This document shows, piece by piece, positions 24,823 through 33,360 of a DNA stretch of 64,000 nucleotides; the stretch's first letter is position 1; each line of letters opens with the position of its first letter. The position numbers and the translations under genes were made by a program. The DNA is from Paenibacillus borealis (GTDB taxonomy: Bacteria; Bacillota; Bacilli; Paenibacillales; Paenibacillaceae). Under the pieces are notes generated by a model, which saw only the letters and a program-made list of their open reading frames with translations, ran no database searches and was not told the DNA's origin. The stretch is taken from contig NZ_CP009285.1 of assembly GCF_000758665.1 (NCBI RefSeq), positions 1,674,001-1,738,000 of the forward strand. The letters are read 5' to 3'.

Positions 24823-25494
24823 ATGGTTATGAATTTGGATTGGGAGTTTATCGCCGAGAGCCTGCCGCTGTATGGTGACGCGATGTGGCTGACCTTGAAG
24901 CTGGCCTTCTGGGCCATTCTGTTCTCGCTGGTGCTGGGCCTGATATTCAGCGTTATCCTGTACTACAAAGTGAAGGGCATCAGCTTCATCATTCAAGCTT
25001 ATATCGAGCTGTCGAGGAATACCCCGCTGCTGGTACAGCTGTTCTTCCTATACTATGGATTGCCTAAGGTCGGTCTTCGGATGAGCGAGGTCACCTGTGC
25101 CATTGTCGGGCTGACCTTCCTGGGGGGAAGTTATATGACCGAGGCTTTCCGCGGCGGAATGGAAGCTGTAAGCAGGACACAGGTGGAGTCGGGACTTAGC
25201 ATCGGATTATCCCGGACCCAGCTTGCCAGGTATGTTATTCTTCCGCAGGCCTTTGCCATCAGCATTCCTTCACTGGGAGCGAATGTGATCTTCCTGCTCA
25301 AGGAAACCTCCATTGTCGGAGCGATCGCCTTAATGGACCTGATGAACGTGGCGAAGGATCTGATCGGCATGCATTACAAAACAGCGGAATCCCTGCTGCT
25401 GCTGGTAGCCGCTTATCTCATTCTGGTGCTTCCTCTGTCGGTTGTGCTGAGCTGGCTGGAAAGGAAGGTAAGATATGCAGAATTCGGGGATTGA
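24823..25494 (+). CDS. Polar amino-acid ABC transporter permease (first)
   Basis: 223 residues, about five membrane segments. HisM/GlnP type: the N-terminal GDAMWLTLKLAFWAILFSLVLGL, an ELSRNTPLLVQLFFLYYGLP segment, and the EAA loop EAFRGGMEAVSRTQVESGLSIGLSRTQ region that docks on the ATPase. It makes the membrane channel together with the second permease, whose gene overlaps it by 20 bases. First gene of a four-gene importer operon (permease, permease, ATPase, binding protein). Confidence 0.92.
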   Translation: MVMNLDWEFIAESLPLYGDAMWLTLKLAFWAILFSLVLGLIFSVILYYKVKGISFIIQAYIELSRNTPLLVQLFFLYYGLPKVGLRMSEVTCAIVGLTFLGGSYMTEAFRGGMEAVSRTQVESGLSIGLSRTQLARYVILPQAFAISIPSLGANVIFLLKETSIVGAIALMDLMNVAKDLIGMHYKTAESLLLLVAAYLILVLPLSVVLSWLERKVRYAEFGD

Positions 25495-26152
25495 GGTACT
25501 GTTTGAAGGCTCGAACTTCGAGCGTCTGCTCGGTGGTCTGCTGGTTACCATTGAAATTTCGTTTGTTTCCATTGTGATCGGGACGGTACTGGGCATAGTG
25601 ATGGGGCTGCTGCGGACGCTGAACGTGAAGCTGCTGCAGGCATTGCTGCGGTTGTACCTGGAGGCTTTCCGGATCATACCGATCCTGGTCTGGCTCTACG
25701 TTGTGCATTTCAGCTTCACGCCCCTATTAAACATCGACATTAGTGGAGAGACCACCTCCATTCTGGTGTTCAGCCTGTGGGGAGCGGCCGAGATTGGCGA
25801 CATTGTGCGGGGGGCGCTGCAGTCCATGCCGAAGCATCAGGAGGAATCGGGTGCGGCGCTGGGACTCAGCCGGGTGCAGCTGTACCGGTATATTCTTATT
25901 CCTCAGGCTATCCGCAGAATGGTGCCTGGCGCAATTAACCTGGCGACACGGATGATCAAGACCACCTCACTCGTTGTACTGATTGGAGTCATAGAGGTCG
26001 TGAAGATCGGGCAGCAGATCATTGAGCTTGGGGTGATCAAAGCGCCAACGGCATCATTTTGGGTGTATGGCTTTATTTTTATCCTGTACTTTGCCGTATG
26101 TTTTCCGTTGTCCCGTATTTCCCGGAGAGTGGAACGCAGATGGCAGAACTAG
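25475..26152 (+). CDS. Polar amino-acid ABC transporter permease (second)
   Basis: 225 residues, same family as the preceding permease: GGLLVTIEISFVSIVIGTVLG, then EAFRIIPILVWLYVVHFSF, and an EAA loop in GALQSMPKHQEESGAALGLS. The 20-base overlap with the first permease indicates coupled translation and a heterodimeric channel. The ATPase gene starts 22 bases downstream. Confidence 0.92.
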   Translation: MQNSGIEVLFEGSNFERLLGGLLVTIEISFVSIVIGTVLGIVMGLLRTLNVKLLQALLRLYLEAFRIIPILVWLYVVHFSFTPLLNIDISGETTSILVFSLWGAAEIGDIVRGALQSMPKHQEESGAALGLSRVQLYRYILIPQAIRRMVPGAINLATRMIKTTSLVVLIGVIEVVKIGQQIIELGVIKAPTASFWVYGFIFILYFAVCFPLSRISRRVERRWQN

Positions 26153-26174
26153 CTGTTAGGAAGGAACGATAATC

Positions 26175-26921
26175 ATGACAAATACCGGCGAACTGTTGCT
26201 GGAGGTACAAGGCCTGCAGAAAAGCTTCGGAGAACGGCTGGTGCTAAACGGCATTGATCTGCAGGTGGTCAAAGGGGAAGTAACTGTAATTCTCGGCCCG
26301 TCCGGCTGCGGAAAAAGCACGCTCCTGCGATGTCTTAACGGCCTGGAGCCTGTGCAGGGCGGAAGAATCAGCTATAGCGGCCAGGATCTGGCCGGGCCGC
26401 AGGTGAATTGGCGGGAAGTGCGGCAGCGCATCGGGATGGTGTTTCAGAATTATGAGCTGTTCCCGCATATGACAGTGCTGGACAACATTCTGCTCGGACC
26501 TCTCAAGGTGCAGAAGCGGGAGCCGAAAGAAGCGCGGCAGCAGGCAGAACAGCTGCTGGACAGGGTGGGGCTGCTGGACCGCAAGGATGCCTATCCCCGG
26601 CAGCTGTCCGGAGGACAGAAGCAGCGGATTGCGATTGTACGGGCGTTATGTATGAACCCCGAGATCATGTTATTCGATGAAGTAACAGCTTCGCTCGATC
26701 CTGAAATGGTGCGCGAAGTGCTGGATGTTATTCTAGGGCTTGCCGAACAGGGCATGACGATGATTATCGTGACCCATGAAATGGGCTTTGCCAAGTCTGT
26801 AGGTGACCGGATCGTATTTATGGATCAGGGCAGCATTTGTGAGATCGCGGAGCCGCAGCAATTTTTCACCCAACCAGCGACAGAGCGTGCACAGCACTTT
26901 CTGGATATATTTCAGTATTAA
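26175..26921 (+). CDS. Polar amino-acid ABC transporter ATP-binding protein
   Basis: 248 residues, full set of ABC motifs: Walker [10 protein letters not shown] (about 40-48), Q-loop [10 protein letters not shown], signature LSGGQKQR, Walker [14 protein letters not shown], and the switch His in [11 protein letters not shown]. GlnQ/HisP type, energising uptake of a polar amino acid. Part of the four-gene importer operon. Confidence 0.94.
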   Translation: MTNTGELLLEVQGLQKSFGERLVLNGIDLQVVKGEVTVILGPSGCGKSTLLRCLNGLEPVQGGRISYSGQDLAGPQVNWREVRQRIGMVFQNYELFPHMTVLDNILLGPLKVQKREPKEARQQAEQLLDRVGLLDRKDAYPRQLSGGQKQRIAIVRALCMNPEIMLFDEVTASLDPEMVREVLDVILGLAEQGMTMIIVTHEMGFAKSVGDRIVFMDQGSICEIAEPQQFFTQPATERAQHFLDIFQY

Positions 26922-26950
26922 AAATCATAGAAAACAGGGGATGAAGAGGA

Positions 26951-27832
26951 ATGAGAAAAGGGATGAAATGGGCAGTATCATTTATGGCAGCGGGTTTATT
27001 GCTGGTGGGCTTAACCGCTTGCGGTAATTCGGATAACAAGGAGAATAGTGCGGGATCGGCATCCTCCAAGTTTGCTTCCATCGAACAGCTGAAGAAGGAC
27101 GGCAAGGTCCGGATAGGTGTTTTCGCGGATAAACCGCCATTTGGATATGTGGATGCTGACGGCAAGAACCAGGGATTTGATGTATATATCGCCAAAAGAT
27201 TTGCTAAGGATCTGCTCGGGGATGAATCCAAGGCAGAATTCGTTCTGGTAGATGCGGCGAGCCGCGTTGCTTACCTGGAGTCGAACAAAGTAGATATCAT
27301 TATGGCTAACTTCACCGTTACGGATGAAAGAAAAGAAAAAGTGGATTTTGCCAATCCGTATATGAAGCTGTCCTTCGGGATCGTATCTCCTGACAGTGCA
27401 CCGATTACTTCGATTGACCAGCTGAAGGTGAAAGGCCAGAAGCTTATCGTTGCCAAAGGAACCACGGCTGAAACTTACTTCACCAAGGAGTACCCGGACA
27501 TTGAGCTGCTGAAATTTGACCAGTACACAGAGATCTTTGCAGCACTTAAAGACGGACGCGGCGCGGCGATTGCCAACGATAACACCGAGCTGATCGCCTG
27601 GGCGAAGTCTAATCCCGGCTTCACTGTAAGCATCCCGGCGTTTGGTGGTCAGGATACGATTGCTCCAGCGGTAGCCAAAGGCAATACGGAGCTGCTGAAC
27701 TGGATCAATACAGAGCTTGAGACTTTGGGCAAAGAGAAGTTCATTCATCAGGCCTATAACGATACATTAAATGAGGTCTATGGAGAAGGTTATACTGACG
27801 AGCTGGTAGTCGAAGGCGGCAAGGTAGAGTAA
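26951..27832 (+). CDS. Amino-acid ABC transporter substrate-binding lipoprotein (CjaA/PEB1-like)
   Basis: 293 residues. Lipoprotein signal with the lipobox LTAC and acylated Cys 24, a Ser/Asn-rich linker, then a family 3 solute-binding domain: VRIGVFADKPPFGYVD, GFDVYIAKRFAKDL, IIMANFTVTDERKEKVDFA (the family signature), AKGTTAETYF. It most resembles CjaA/PEB1-type proteins, which bind cysteine, aspartate or glutamate; cysteine or an acidic/polar amino acid is the best guess. Last gene of the operon and followed by a terminator. Confidence 0.9.
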   Translation: MRKGMKWAVSFMAAGLLLVGLTACGNSDNKENSAGSASSKFASIEQLKKDGKVRIGVFADKPPFGYVDADGKNQGFDVYIAKRFAKDLLGDESKAEFVLVDAASRVAYLESNKVDIIMANFTVTDERKEKVDFANPYMKLSFGIVSPDSAPITSIDQLKVKGQKLIVAKGTTAETYFTKEYPDIELLKFDQYTEIFAALKDGRGAAIANDNTELIAWAKSNPGFTVSIPAFGGQDTIAPAVAKGNTELLNWINTELETLGKEKFIHQAYNDTLNEVYGEGYTDELVVEGGKVE

Positions 27833-27897
27833 AATCGCCCGTGCGGCTCCGGCATCAGGTCTGAGGAGCAGGAAAGAGATTAGATGCAAAGCTTAAA

Positions 27898-27922
27898 GGG
27901 CACCCCTGCGGGTGTCTTTTTT
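27898..27922 (+). terminator. Terminator of the amino-acid transporter operon
   Basis: GGCACCC / GGGTGTC stem (with a G-T pair), CTGC loop, six T. Confidence 0.85.
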
Positions 27923-28026
27923 AGGTGAAAAAAGGATTTCACAGGTTAGTAATAGTGTTAAGCAGACTAATCCTATATACTAAGTTTAAAATGGATTGAC
28001 AGCCATAATAGAATGGGGAGTGCCGG

Positions 28027-29232
28027 ATGAGTTACAGCTATTTATCACATTTGGAGTGTCCGCAATGCGGAGAACATTATAGCGCTGAGGTCGTGCGCCA
28101 GCTCTGTACATGCGGATCGCCGCTGCTGGTGCGTTATGATCTGGAACGATTGAAGACGGAGTGGGTGAAAGAAGAATTGAGCAACCGGAATCCTGACTTA
28201 TGGCGGTACCATGAGCTGCTTCCGGTAGTGGAGAAGGAGCATGTGGTCACTCTCGGGGAAGGAATGACGCCGCTGCTTGCGCTGCCGCGTCTCGGAGAAG
28301 ATTATGGCATCTCTACTTTGCTAATGAAGGATGAGAGTCTGGTGCCGAGTGGCAGCTTCAAGGCGCGGGGGGCTGCGGTTGGTGTGTCCAAGGCGAAGGA
28401 GCTTGGCGTAACGGGGCTTGCTATGCCGACGAACGGCAATGCCGGAGCGGCATGGGCGCTCTATTCGGCGAGGGCTGGCATTGAGGCAACGATTGTGATG
28501 CCGCAGGACGCACCGAAGATTACGCGCAGCGAAGTGGCGCTTGCCGGCGCGAAGCTGTATCTGGTGAACGGCCTGATCAGCGACGCAGGTGCGATCGTGG
28601 CCCGGGAGGTGGCGGATAAGGGACTGTATGATGCTTCCACCCTGAAGGAGCCTTACCGCATCGAAGGCAAGAAGACGATGGGGCTGGAGATTGCCGAGCA
28701 GCTTGGCTGGGAAATGCCGGATGTCATCCTGTATCCTACCGGAGGCGGAGTCGGATTAATCGGCATTTACAAAGCGCTGCAGGAGCTGCAGGAGCTCGGC
28801 TGGGTGCAGGGTCCGCTGCCGCGGCTGGTTGCCGTGCAGGCCGATGGCTGCGCACCGATCGTCAAGGCCTGGGAAGAGAAGGCCGAACGTTCGCAGTTCT
28901 GGCCGGATTCCGTCACCGCCGCCTTCGGCATCAATGTGCCTAAGGCGCTGGGCGACTTCCTGGTGCTGAAGGCCGTCTATGAGACGGACGGCGTCGCCAT
29001 TGCTGTCTCGGATGCAGAGATGAGCACCGAGCAGGAGAAGATCGCCCGGCTGGAAGGCTCGTTCATCTGCCCGGAAGGTGCCGCCGCCTTCGCCGCCGCG
29101 CGCAAGCTGGCGCAGTCCGGCTGGATCCAGCCGGAGGACCGGGTGGTCGTGCTGAACACAGGCGCGGGAATTAAGTATCCCGACTCCGTGCAGACCGATC
29201 CGCCGCTGCTGGAGATCGGGGAGTTTATCTAA
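28027..29232 (+). CDS. thrC: Threonine synthase
   Basis: 401 residues, ATG start with GGGGAG eight bases upstream. Converts O-phosphohomoserine to threonine with PLP. N-terminal zinc-ribbon-like CPQCGEHYS...LCTCGSPLL, substrate loop LGEGMTPLL, the PLP lysine in PSGSFKARGA (Lys 112), the phosphate-binding PTGGGVGLIGIYK loop, and a C-terminal NTGAGIKYPD. The zinc-ribbon head is typical of the fold-type II threonine synthases of archaeal/plant style. It stands alone, apart from hom and thrB, so amino-acid threonine/serine ammonia-lyase-like activity cannot be fully excluded. Confidence 0.88.
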   Translation: MSYSYLSHLECPQCGEHYSAEVVRQLCTCGSPLLVRYDLERLKTEWVKEELSNRNPDLWRYHELLPVVEKEHVVTLGEGMTPLLALPRLGEDYGISTLLMKDESLVPSGSFKARGAAVGVSKAKELGVTGLAMPTNGNAGAAWALYSARAGIEATIVMPQDAPKITRSEVALAGAKLYLVNGLISDAGAIVAREVADKGLYDASTLKEPYRIEGKKTMGLEIAEQLGWEMPDVILYPTGGGVGLIGIYKALQELQELGWVQGPLPRLVAVQADGCAPIVKAWEEKAERSQFWPDSVTAAFGINVPKALGDFLVLKAVYETDGVAIAVSDAEMSTEQEKIARLEGSFICPEGAAAFAAARKLAQSGWIQPEDRVVVLNTGAGIKYPDSVQTDPPLLEIGEFI

Positions 29233-29322
29233 GCCGGATGATTGCGGGAGAGGTGCAAATATCTGTGAATCCGCTGTTCTTTAGCGGCAGAGTGGAGTCT
29301 CGTGGGAAGCATGGAGACCATG

Positions 29323-29512
29323 TAGACATAAATGTTGTACGTTTTGCAACTTTGATCGATGGATAGCCAGGTGATTGCGAGGATTGTTGTATGAAATACA
29401 AGAATAATCCTGCTGAGCCGCTTGAATAAGGTGAAATGCTGCAATTTGTACAACAATAGTAGTTTTTGGGCCGGTAGGAGGAGTGGAATGTTGTATTATG
29501 TGCAGGATTTCA
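29323..29512. repeat. Dispersed intergenic repeat, copy 2
   Basis: Four boxes: GTTGTACGTTTTGCAAC (29334), TTGTATGAAATACAA (29387), TTTGTACAACAA (29445) and TTGTATTATGTGCAG (29490). Box spacings of 50, 61 and about 42 bp match copy 1 (first two) and copy 3 (50, 60, 42). Sequence between boxes is also conserved. Confidence 0.78.
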
Positions 29513-29574
29513 TAGAACGGTGCCCGATCTCTGCCACAGAAAGCGGATGAATCGGGGAGAATTCCCGCAACGAC

Positions 29575-29602
29575 AAATGAGAGGCATAAATGCCTCTCAT
29601 TT
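29575..29602. terminator. Bidirectional terminator between thrC and the pseudouridine synthase gene
   Basis: Perfect 13-bp stem AAATGAGAGGCAT / ATGCCTCTCATTT with an AA loop; A/T ends on both sides. Confidence 0.85.
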
Positions 29603-29687
29603 TGCTTATAATTACGCGGATAGCGGATAAAAGTGTCTGGAGCGGACTCGAACTTTAGAATCTGACCTGGAAATTCCACAGACTTAA

Positions 29688-30728
29688 TCAGTTCGTCGGG
29701 GCAGGTGCAGTATACTTCAGGAATGTCTTTGGAATCGGACTCTCAAAGGTCAAGACTTCTCCTGTAGTCGGATGAACGAACGAGAGCACACGGGCATGCA
29801 GGCCGAGACGGCCCACCGCTTTGGTCTCTGCGCCGTATTTCTTGTCGCCGGCGATCGGATGCCCGATGTCTGACATGTGTACACGGATCTGGTTCTTCCG
29901 TCCGGTCTCCAGATGCACTTCCAGCAGGGAGAAATGCCGGTTGGCCTGAATCAGCTTATAGCGGGTTACGGCGTGCAGCCCGTCCCCTTCATGCGGACTG
30001 GAGTACATCTTCAGCGTAGAGGTCTCCTTCAGCCATGAACTGATAGTGCCTTCCGGTTTCTTGACTGCGCCTTCCACCAGAGCTACGTAGGAACGTTCCT
30101 TGACAGTCTCTTTCCAGCTGTTCTGCAGGGCCTGCTGAATCGGCTCGCTTTTGGCAAACATCATGACTCCAGAGGTATCGCGGTCCAGCCGGTGGACCAC
30201 AAAGACGCGGTTCTTCGGATTCGTCAGACGCACATGCTCCATCAATTGGCGGTAAGCCGTCAGTTCATTGTCTTCTCCGGTAGCAATCGACAGCAGTCCG
30301 GCATCCTTCTGAATGACAATGATATCATCATCCTCATGGACGATGGTCAGTCCGAGCATTTCTTTGGCTTCCGCATGCTTCTCCTGATCAATCGTCACGG
30401 TCTGGCCGGGATGGAGCTGATGATTATGCTGGGTTACCGGCTTGCCGTTCACCGAAATCTGTCCCCGGGACAGCATGGATTTGACCGCATTCCGGCCCTT
30501 GTTCGTAATTGTCTTCAGCAGATAAGGCAGCAGCTCTGCGGGCTCGGACACCGTATAAGATTTTAACTGAGCCGTTGTTTTGGCAGGTGCCCCGGATCTA
30601 GCGCCCGGTTTATGGTTAGGGGTCTTGTTCCCCTGATTTCTGGTTCCTGATTTGGGCTGTGCCTTGGAAGCTGCTGCGGGCTTCACGCCCCGCTTGGAGC
30701 CCTCTTTGGGATTTCGTCTTGTATTCAT
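29688..30728 (-). CDS. RluA-family rRNA/tRNA pseudouridine synthase
   Basis: 346 residues. Isomerises uridine to pseudouridine in structured RNA. A ~55-residue basic, low-complexity head (Lys/Pro/Ala/Gly) precedes an S4 RNA-binding domain (SMLSRGQISVNGKPVTQHNHQL, about 84-105), then the catalytic domain with HRLDRDTSG (179-187), the Asp being the nucleophile, and a late KNQIRVHMSDIGHPIAGDKKYG. The head is unusually long for the family and likely binds RNA non-specifically. Bacillus homologues include YhcT, YjbO and YlyB; which one this matches cannot be told. Confidence 0.9.
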   Translation of the reverse strand: MNTRRNPKEGSKRGVKPAAASKAQPKSGTRNQGNKTPNHKPGARSGAPAKTTAQLKSYTVSEPAELLPYLLKTITNKGRNAVKSMLSRGQISVNGKPVTQHNHQLHPGQTVTIDQEKHAEAKEMLGLTIVHEDDDIIVIQKDAGLLSIATGEDNELTAYRQLMEHVRLTNPKNRVFVVHRLDRDTSGVMMFAKSEPIQQALQNSWKETVKERSYVALVEGAVKKPEGTISSWLKETSTLKMYSSPHEGDGLHAVTRYKLIQANRHFSLLEVHLETGRKNQIRVHMSDIGHPIAGDKKYGAETKAVGRLGLHARVLSFVHPTTGEVLTFESPIPKTFLKYTAPAPTN

Positions 30729-30810
30729 GCCTTCATTCTCCGTCCTGTAATATTGTACTCCTCAATATACCATGGGCCGTGAAGAAATACTACGGAGGGT
30801 GCCGGGACAG

Positions 30811-30996
30811 CTAGACATAAATCACCAGCCCGATAAGGATAGCCAGGGAGATGACGCTGTAGGTCCAGCCCAGAACCAAAGCATATTTTTTCTCGCGTCC
30901 CCATCCCCGGCTGCTGTAAATACGGCTGTCAATAGTGAGCAGCAGCAGGGCGGAGATTAACAGAATCATTGCAGTACTTCCTAACACGCGCACCAT
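30811..30996 (-). CDS. Small two-helix membrane protein, CLC_0170-like
   Basis: 61 residues from ATG 30996 (AAAGGGG about nine bases upstream; a longer TTG start at 31020 is less likely). Two membrane segments: VLGSTAMILLISALLLLTI and ALVLGWTYSVISLAILIGLVIYV, joined by a basic loop with GWGREKKY. Proteins of the CLC_0170 type occur beside germination operons; here it sits immediately downstream of the gerC-like gene on the same strand. A role as an accessory, GerD- or GerBD-like component of the receptor is inference. Confidence 0.7.
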   Translation of the reverse strand: MVRVLGSTAMILLISALLLLTIDSRIYSSRGWGREKKYALVLGWTYSVISLAILIGLVIYV

Positions 30997-31039
30997 ACGG
31001 ATCATCCCCTTTTTGAACAAGTGCCAGCCTTACTCGCAG

Positions 31040-32263
31040 CTACTGGTCTTTAAGTCCGACTCTGCGGATATGAAGGCTCATCTTAATGTCTACGTCAATG
31101 CTGCTGTACAGGTTCTCCCAGTCGCTTTTGTCGTGGATATGCTCCTTCCAGTAAGCGGGATGGTGACTGCGGATCATTTCCCCCATGCCAAAAATATCGG
31201 AGTGATCTTTCTGGGTTTTCTTAACCAGTCCGGTCAGCACACTCTGAATCTGTTCCTCGAAATCCCGTTCAATCTCACGCAGTTTACCGGATGAGTTAAC
31301 CGGAATGTTGCTGCCGTAATGCTCATCCAGATCGCCCTCGAGGAATACCTGATAGGACAAATGCGGTTTGCCGTTCTTAATGGTGCTTCGTGTCCGGGTA
31401 AAGCGCTCATTAATCTTGGTCATGACGATACCCAGCTCCTTTGTTTTGAAAAGAGTGGAGTATCCGCCGGGGTCCATCCCCTGCATCGCCATAAATCCCC
31501 CGATTTCAATCGGTTCAGTCTTGTTGACCAGCTTGCCGCCGCTGAAATAGGCCAGTCCCTTGATCAGGATATTATCTTTGTTCCGCAGGGCGACATAGGG
31601 GAGATAGGCGCTTTGCCCCCATTTGGTATGGGCTGACCAGAAGGTGCCGATATAATCGCGCGGGAATTTCCCGGAGGAGACCGATTTCTCCATCATGGAT
31701 AAAATATAGAGCGTAGGCACGCGCTGCAGCGGCGGATTTACATCCATGAAATCTGAAGCTCTGCCTTCGGATACGAGCAGCCAGGTTCTGCGCCGGATTT
31801 CAGGATTGCGACGCAGATAATCATTGAGTTCTTCGAGATTGCCCCGGGCGATATCCTCACTGATGATAATGATCCGCAGATGAACCAGATAACGCGGATC
31901 GGCGATCTGCTGCTGCAGATTGTTCATGGCATCGTCGAGCGATATTCCGCGTACGCTGACTACCCATACCGGGCTGACCTTGCCGTCGCTGGAACTCCCG
32001 CCGCTGCCGGGGCCAAGGGGGACTCTGCCGGGGACAGCAATCTGTGCGGTGACAGTGATCATTTCTGCCGGCAGATTGTCATTGCGGATATGGGTGACCT
32101 TCTCTTCCTGTTGCGCCTCCTCTGCGGACACCTTGTCAATGGACAAACCGAGTACAAGTGCCCGGTCTTCAATCTCAACCTGATCCCAGCATCCGCTGAG
32201 CAGAGGGGCGGCGACAGCCAGCAGGATGAATAGGGCGAGGGAACGCGGAAGACATTTGTTCAT
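31040..32263 (-). CDS. Ger(x)C-family spore germination lipoprotein (receptor subunit C)
   Basis: 407 residues from ATG 32263, with GGAAGGAGG seven bases upstream; the open frame to 32536 overlaps the B subunit and is rejected. Lipobox LLSGC with acylated Cys 25, then the family's WDQVEIEDRALVLGLSIDK. The C subunit of GerA-type germinant receptors sits on the outer face of the spore inner membrane and is needed to trigger germination. Start overlaps the gerB-like stop by 4 bases (ATGA). Germinant not inferable. Confidence 0.92.
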   Translation of the reverse strand: MNKCLPRSLALFILLAVAAPLLSGCWDQVEIEDRALVLGLSIDKVSAEEAQQEEKVTHIRNDNLPAEMITVTAQIAVPGRVPLGPGSGGSSSDGKVSPVWVVSVRGISLDDAMNNLQQQIADPRYLVHLRIIIISEDIARGNLEELNDYLRRNPEIRRRTWLLVSEGRASDFMDVNPPLQRVPTLYILSMMEKSVSSGKFPRDYIGTFWSAHTKWGQSAYLPYVALRNKDNILIKGLAYFSGGKLVNKTEPIEIGGFMAMQGMDPGGYSTLFKTKELGIVMTKINERFTRTRSTIKNGKPHLSYQVFLEGDLDEHYGSNIPVNSSGKLREIERDFEEQIQSVLTGLVKKTQKDHSDIFGMGEMIRSHHPAYWKEHIHDKSDWENLYSSIDVDIKMSLHIRRVGLKDQ

Positions 32264-33360
32264 GAGGAAGCCTCCTTCCCGGTAAGGCGGCGGATCAGGT
32301 AGATCAGCCACAGGAGCAGCGGATAACCGAACATCAGAATCATTCCTGCCTCGCCCAGTTGAAGGGACCACCGGTAGGATTCGAATACATTGGAAGGCAT
32401 CAGGGAGATAATGAACATCAGCGGCAGCAGCATGCTTGAAGTCATCCGCTGGTCGCGGAAGGCAAACAGATTCTGCAGCAGATAAGCCGATATATAATAG
32501 GTGGTATATACCGTCGTGTAGACGGAAATGACCCATATAATTATGAAGATAGCATCCAGCCGTTCCAGAAATCCTTCGCCAAATGCTGCCGAGCGGGCCA
32601 TTTCCAGCGTGGGGTAGATCAGAAGCTTGGTTTCCTCGGCACCAAACATCCCTAATGAGGCGATTACAATCAGCACATAGACGGCGCCGGACATAGTGAT
32701 AGCCAGGGCTCCCGCGCGGACGGCCTGTTTTGGCTTTTCCATGAAAGGGATAAGTAATACCACTACGAAGGAGCTCTGAAACAGATAGCTGGCATCTCTC
32801 ACGCCTTTCCAGAATACAGGGGTGGGGGGCATTAGAACAGGCTGCAGATTAAGCAGATCAACACTTTTCAGCGAGATCAGAACCGTGAATGCTATAGAGC
32901 CGACAATCAGCGGAAGGTAAAAGAAATGGATATAGGAGAACTTAACGATGTTGCGTCTTGAAGAGAGCAGGCATACGAACAGCATCAGGAAGATCGTCGC
33001 TTCGATCGGAGTTTTTTTATACAGTACCGTTGTTGCAACATCTCCAAACTGGCGTACGGTGAGTCCGGTCAACACAATGAACAGGATCAATAGCACTGCT
33101 GTGAAGACAGCGGCAAGCGGCCGTCCGATCAGGCGGCGGCTGAAGACGAACAGGGACTCCCGGGGGAAACGCTGGCACAGGGAAACCAGCAGCCAGTAGC
33201 TGATAAAAGAGAAAGCCACACCGCAAACCGCGATGAACGGAGCGCTGCTGTTGCCGGCTGCTGTCATATAGCGGGGGAAGCTCAGAATTCCGACACCGAT
33301 AATTGTGCTACTGATCACGGCTGCTGCGCGCAGCGTTGTGATCTGCCGGGGATTGTTCAC
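32260..33360 (-). CDS. GerAB-family spore germination permease (receptor subunit B)
   Basis: 366 residues from GTG 33360, which has AGGAAGG eight bases upstream; GTG 33369 is an alternative. About ten membrane segments, beginning RQITTLRAAAVISSTIIGVGILSFPRYM, an APC-superfamily transporter fold. The B subunit binds the germinant, often an amino acid. It overlaps the A-subunit gene by 53 bases and the C-subunit gene by 4 bases, so the three are made as one translationally coupled set. Confidence 0.9.
   Translation of the reverse strand: MNNPRQITTLRAAAVISSTIIGVGILSFPRYMTAAGNSSAPFIAVCGVAFSFISYWLLVSLCQRFPRESLFVFSRRLIGRPLAAVFTAVLLILFIVLTGLTVRQFGDVATTVLYKKTPIEATIFLMLFVCLLSSRRNIVKFSYIHFFYLPLIVGSIAFTVLISLKSVDLLNLQPVLMPPTPVFWKGVRDASYLFQSSFVVVLLIPFMEKPKQAVRAGALAITMSGAVYVLIVIASLGMFGAEETKLLIYPTLEMARSAAFGEGFLERLDAIFIIIWVISVYTTVYTTYYISAYLLQNLFAFRDQRMTSSMLLPLMFIISLMPSNVFESYRWSLQLGEAGMILMFGYPLLLWLIYLIRRLTGKEASS

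Larger units (their letters stand above)
29233..29687. other. Gene-free stretch with a dispersed repeat and a terminator
   Basis: 455 bases without a gene: repeat copy 2 (29323-29512) and the terminator at 29575-29602. Confidence 0.65.
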
